Below, piece by piece: positions 63,185 to 64,000 of a DNA stretch of 64,000 nucleotides. The DNA is from Mesostigma viride. Its lineage: Eukaryota; Streptophyta; Mesostigmatophyceae; Mesostigmatales; Mesostigmataceae. Positions within the stretch are counted from its first letter, which is position 1, and the number at the start of each line of letters is the position of its first letter. The notes beneath the pieces are model-generated. The model saw only the letters and a program-made list of their open reading frames with translations, did not search any database and had not been told where the DNA came from. Made by a program: the position numbers and the translations under genes. The stretch is from assembly GCA_009746045.1 (NCBI GenBank), contig RPFO01000078.1, forward strand, positions 231,382 to 295,381, read 5' to 3'.

Positions 63185-64000
63185 TATATACAAGTGGGGA
63201 CACAACAATAAAGGCGAAGGAAAAAGGAAGAACTGACTCAAGCACTGGCGTCGCTGGGGGATGCCGTGGGCACCGTCCCAGCTACTGACTCAGCACCTGC
63301 TTGGTTCGCTGCCTCCAGCTCTCGCTCTTGAGCAGTGGCTGCGATGGGCGTCTCTGGCCGCTCCTCGTCGCTGCCAGCGGCGTCCTCCCCGTCGGCGTAG
63401 GGTCCAAACACTCTGCTAACGGGTCGCCCGTCTGCAGATTCTCCACTGGGATCCGGGGCTCGCTCCCACTCGAGCGATCCCACTCAAGGTTCTCACCCAC
63501 CGCGTTCCACCACCCCGCTTGTCGTTGCAAGCCCCACGACCACCGTAGTCGTGTTCGGGCTCTTGCGGGACGTGCAGCTCAGCACGACGTCGTGCAGCGT
63601 ACCCTTCTGTGGTACCGTCGCCTTGATCTATCTGCTGAGATGAACGTTCGATGATCCCCTCTGGCTGATCAACGAATTGGTAATGGAAGTCTTCTGGCGT
63701 TACCTCCCGACCCGTGATGACCTCGACCACTGGATCGTGTGCGTCTGGTTCCGCCGCCCGCGGTGTGTCGAGTGTTGACCAAATCCCAAATGGTCGTGTG
63801 GTTATCACCCACCGGTCTGCGTTACCCCGTGACTCCTGCAAAAGAATGTTCACGAGGTGTTCGCACGTTTGTGAAACCACCTCCGCGACGACCAGGGGTT
63901 GTCGACTTCGCGCGCCTGCGCTTGCCTGATCACGTCCGGGACTTCAACTCCCGCGCCCAGCACAGACGTTGCCACCTGATGGTTGAACAGTCGCGCTGCT
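63185..64000 (-). other. Coding-like open frames upstream of copia gag, unknown
   Basis: Minus-strand frames 63880-63416 and 63483-63238 look like one acidic protein broken by a shift: ITTRPFGIWSTL, EVITGREVTPEDFHYQFVD, IERSSQQIDQGDG, then PETPIAATAQERELEAANQA, ending about 50 bases before the gag ATG. Further right another open piece (VATSVLGAGVEVPDVIRQAQ) runs off the edge. It could be an extra element ORF or part of a gene into which the element inserted. I do not recognise it. Confidence 0.35.

Overview
This window looks like nuclear DNA of a eukaryotic alga, most likely a green alga. The reasons are spliceosomal introns with GT-AG borders, a split TruA gene with long Ser/Gly/Asn linkers, CCCTAAA plant-type telomere-like repeats inside an intron, and several classes of retrotransposon. 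The left part carries a block of genes that look like a giant virus (nucleocytoplasmic large DNA virus) integrated in the chromosome. The species cannot be named from the sequence alone.

Region 1-18.7 kb is compact, GC-rich, intronless and virus-like. It holds a Gly-rich membrane protein running off the left edge, two long copies and one fragment of a BRO/KilA-like gene, two F-box-like proteins, an IQ plus U-box-like protein, and about 9.9 kb of minus-strand fibre or adhesin genes with Ig-like and LamG-like domains. It also holds a DUF5767-like conserved giant-virus protein and a long unknown protein. Many of these genes are broken by small frameshifts, most of them at G or C homopolymers, so either decay or assembly error is possible.

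Region 18.7-31.3 kb is mixed. Intronless virus-like genes (staphylococcal-nuclease-like, HNH-like, a Cys/His module protein, a zinc-binding protein, a KilA-like coiled-coil protein) alternate with genes whose parts fit together only through introns. The spliced genes are a coiled-coil protein whose intron is filled by about 121-bp tandem repeats, a four-exon SET-domain protein with a KKRKV nuclear-localisation motif, and a two-exon protein of unknown function.

Region 31.5-50.8 kb is a nest of retroelements around one housekeeping gene. A truncated Ty3/gypsy element with about 50 glutamines in Gag sits in a LINE fragment; then come a poorly resolved split gene and the TruA pseudouridine synthase. 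Next is an ORF1-only LINE-like element with a perfect 15-bp target-site duplication, a LINE ORF2 fragment with a (TTTAA)n tail, and two further ORF1-only copies nested one inside the other. All four 3' ends share a small hairpin followed by a microsatellite tail.

Region 51-64 kb holds a two-exon host membrane protein with two CXXCH motifs, a repeat-rich intergenic stretch, and a nearly complete copia-type element on the minus strand. That element separates gag and pol by a single in-frame UGA followed by CUA, and its protease-like domain lies between integrase and reverse transcriptase, which is not the usual Ty1/copia order.
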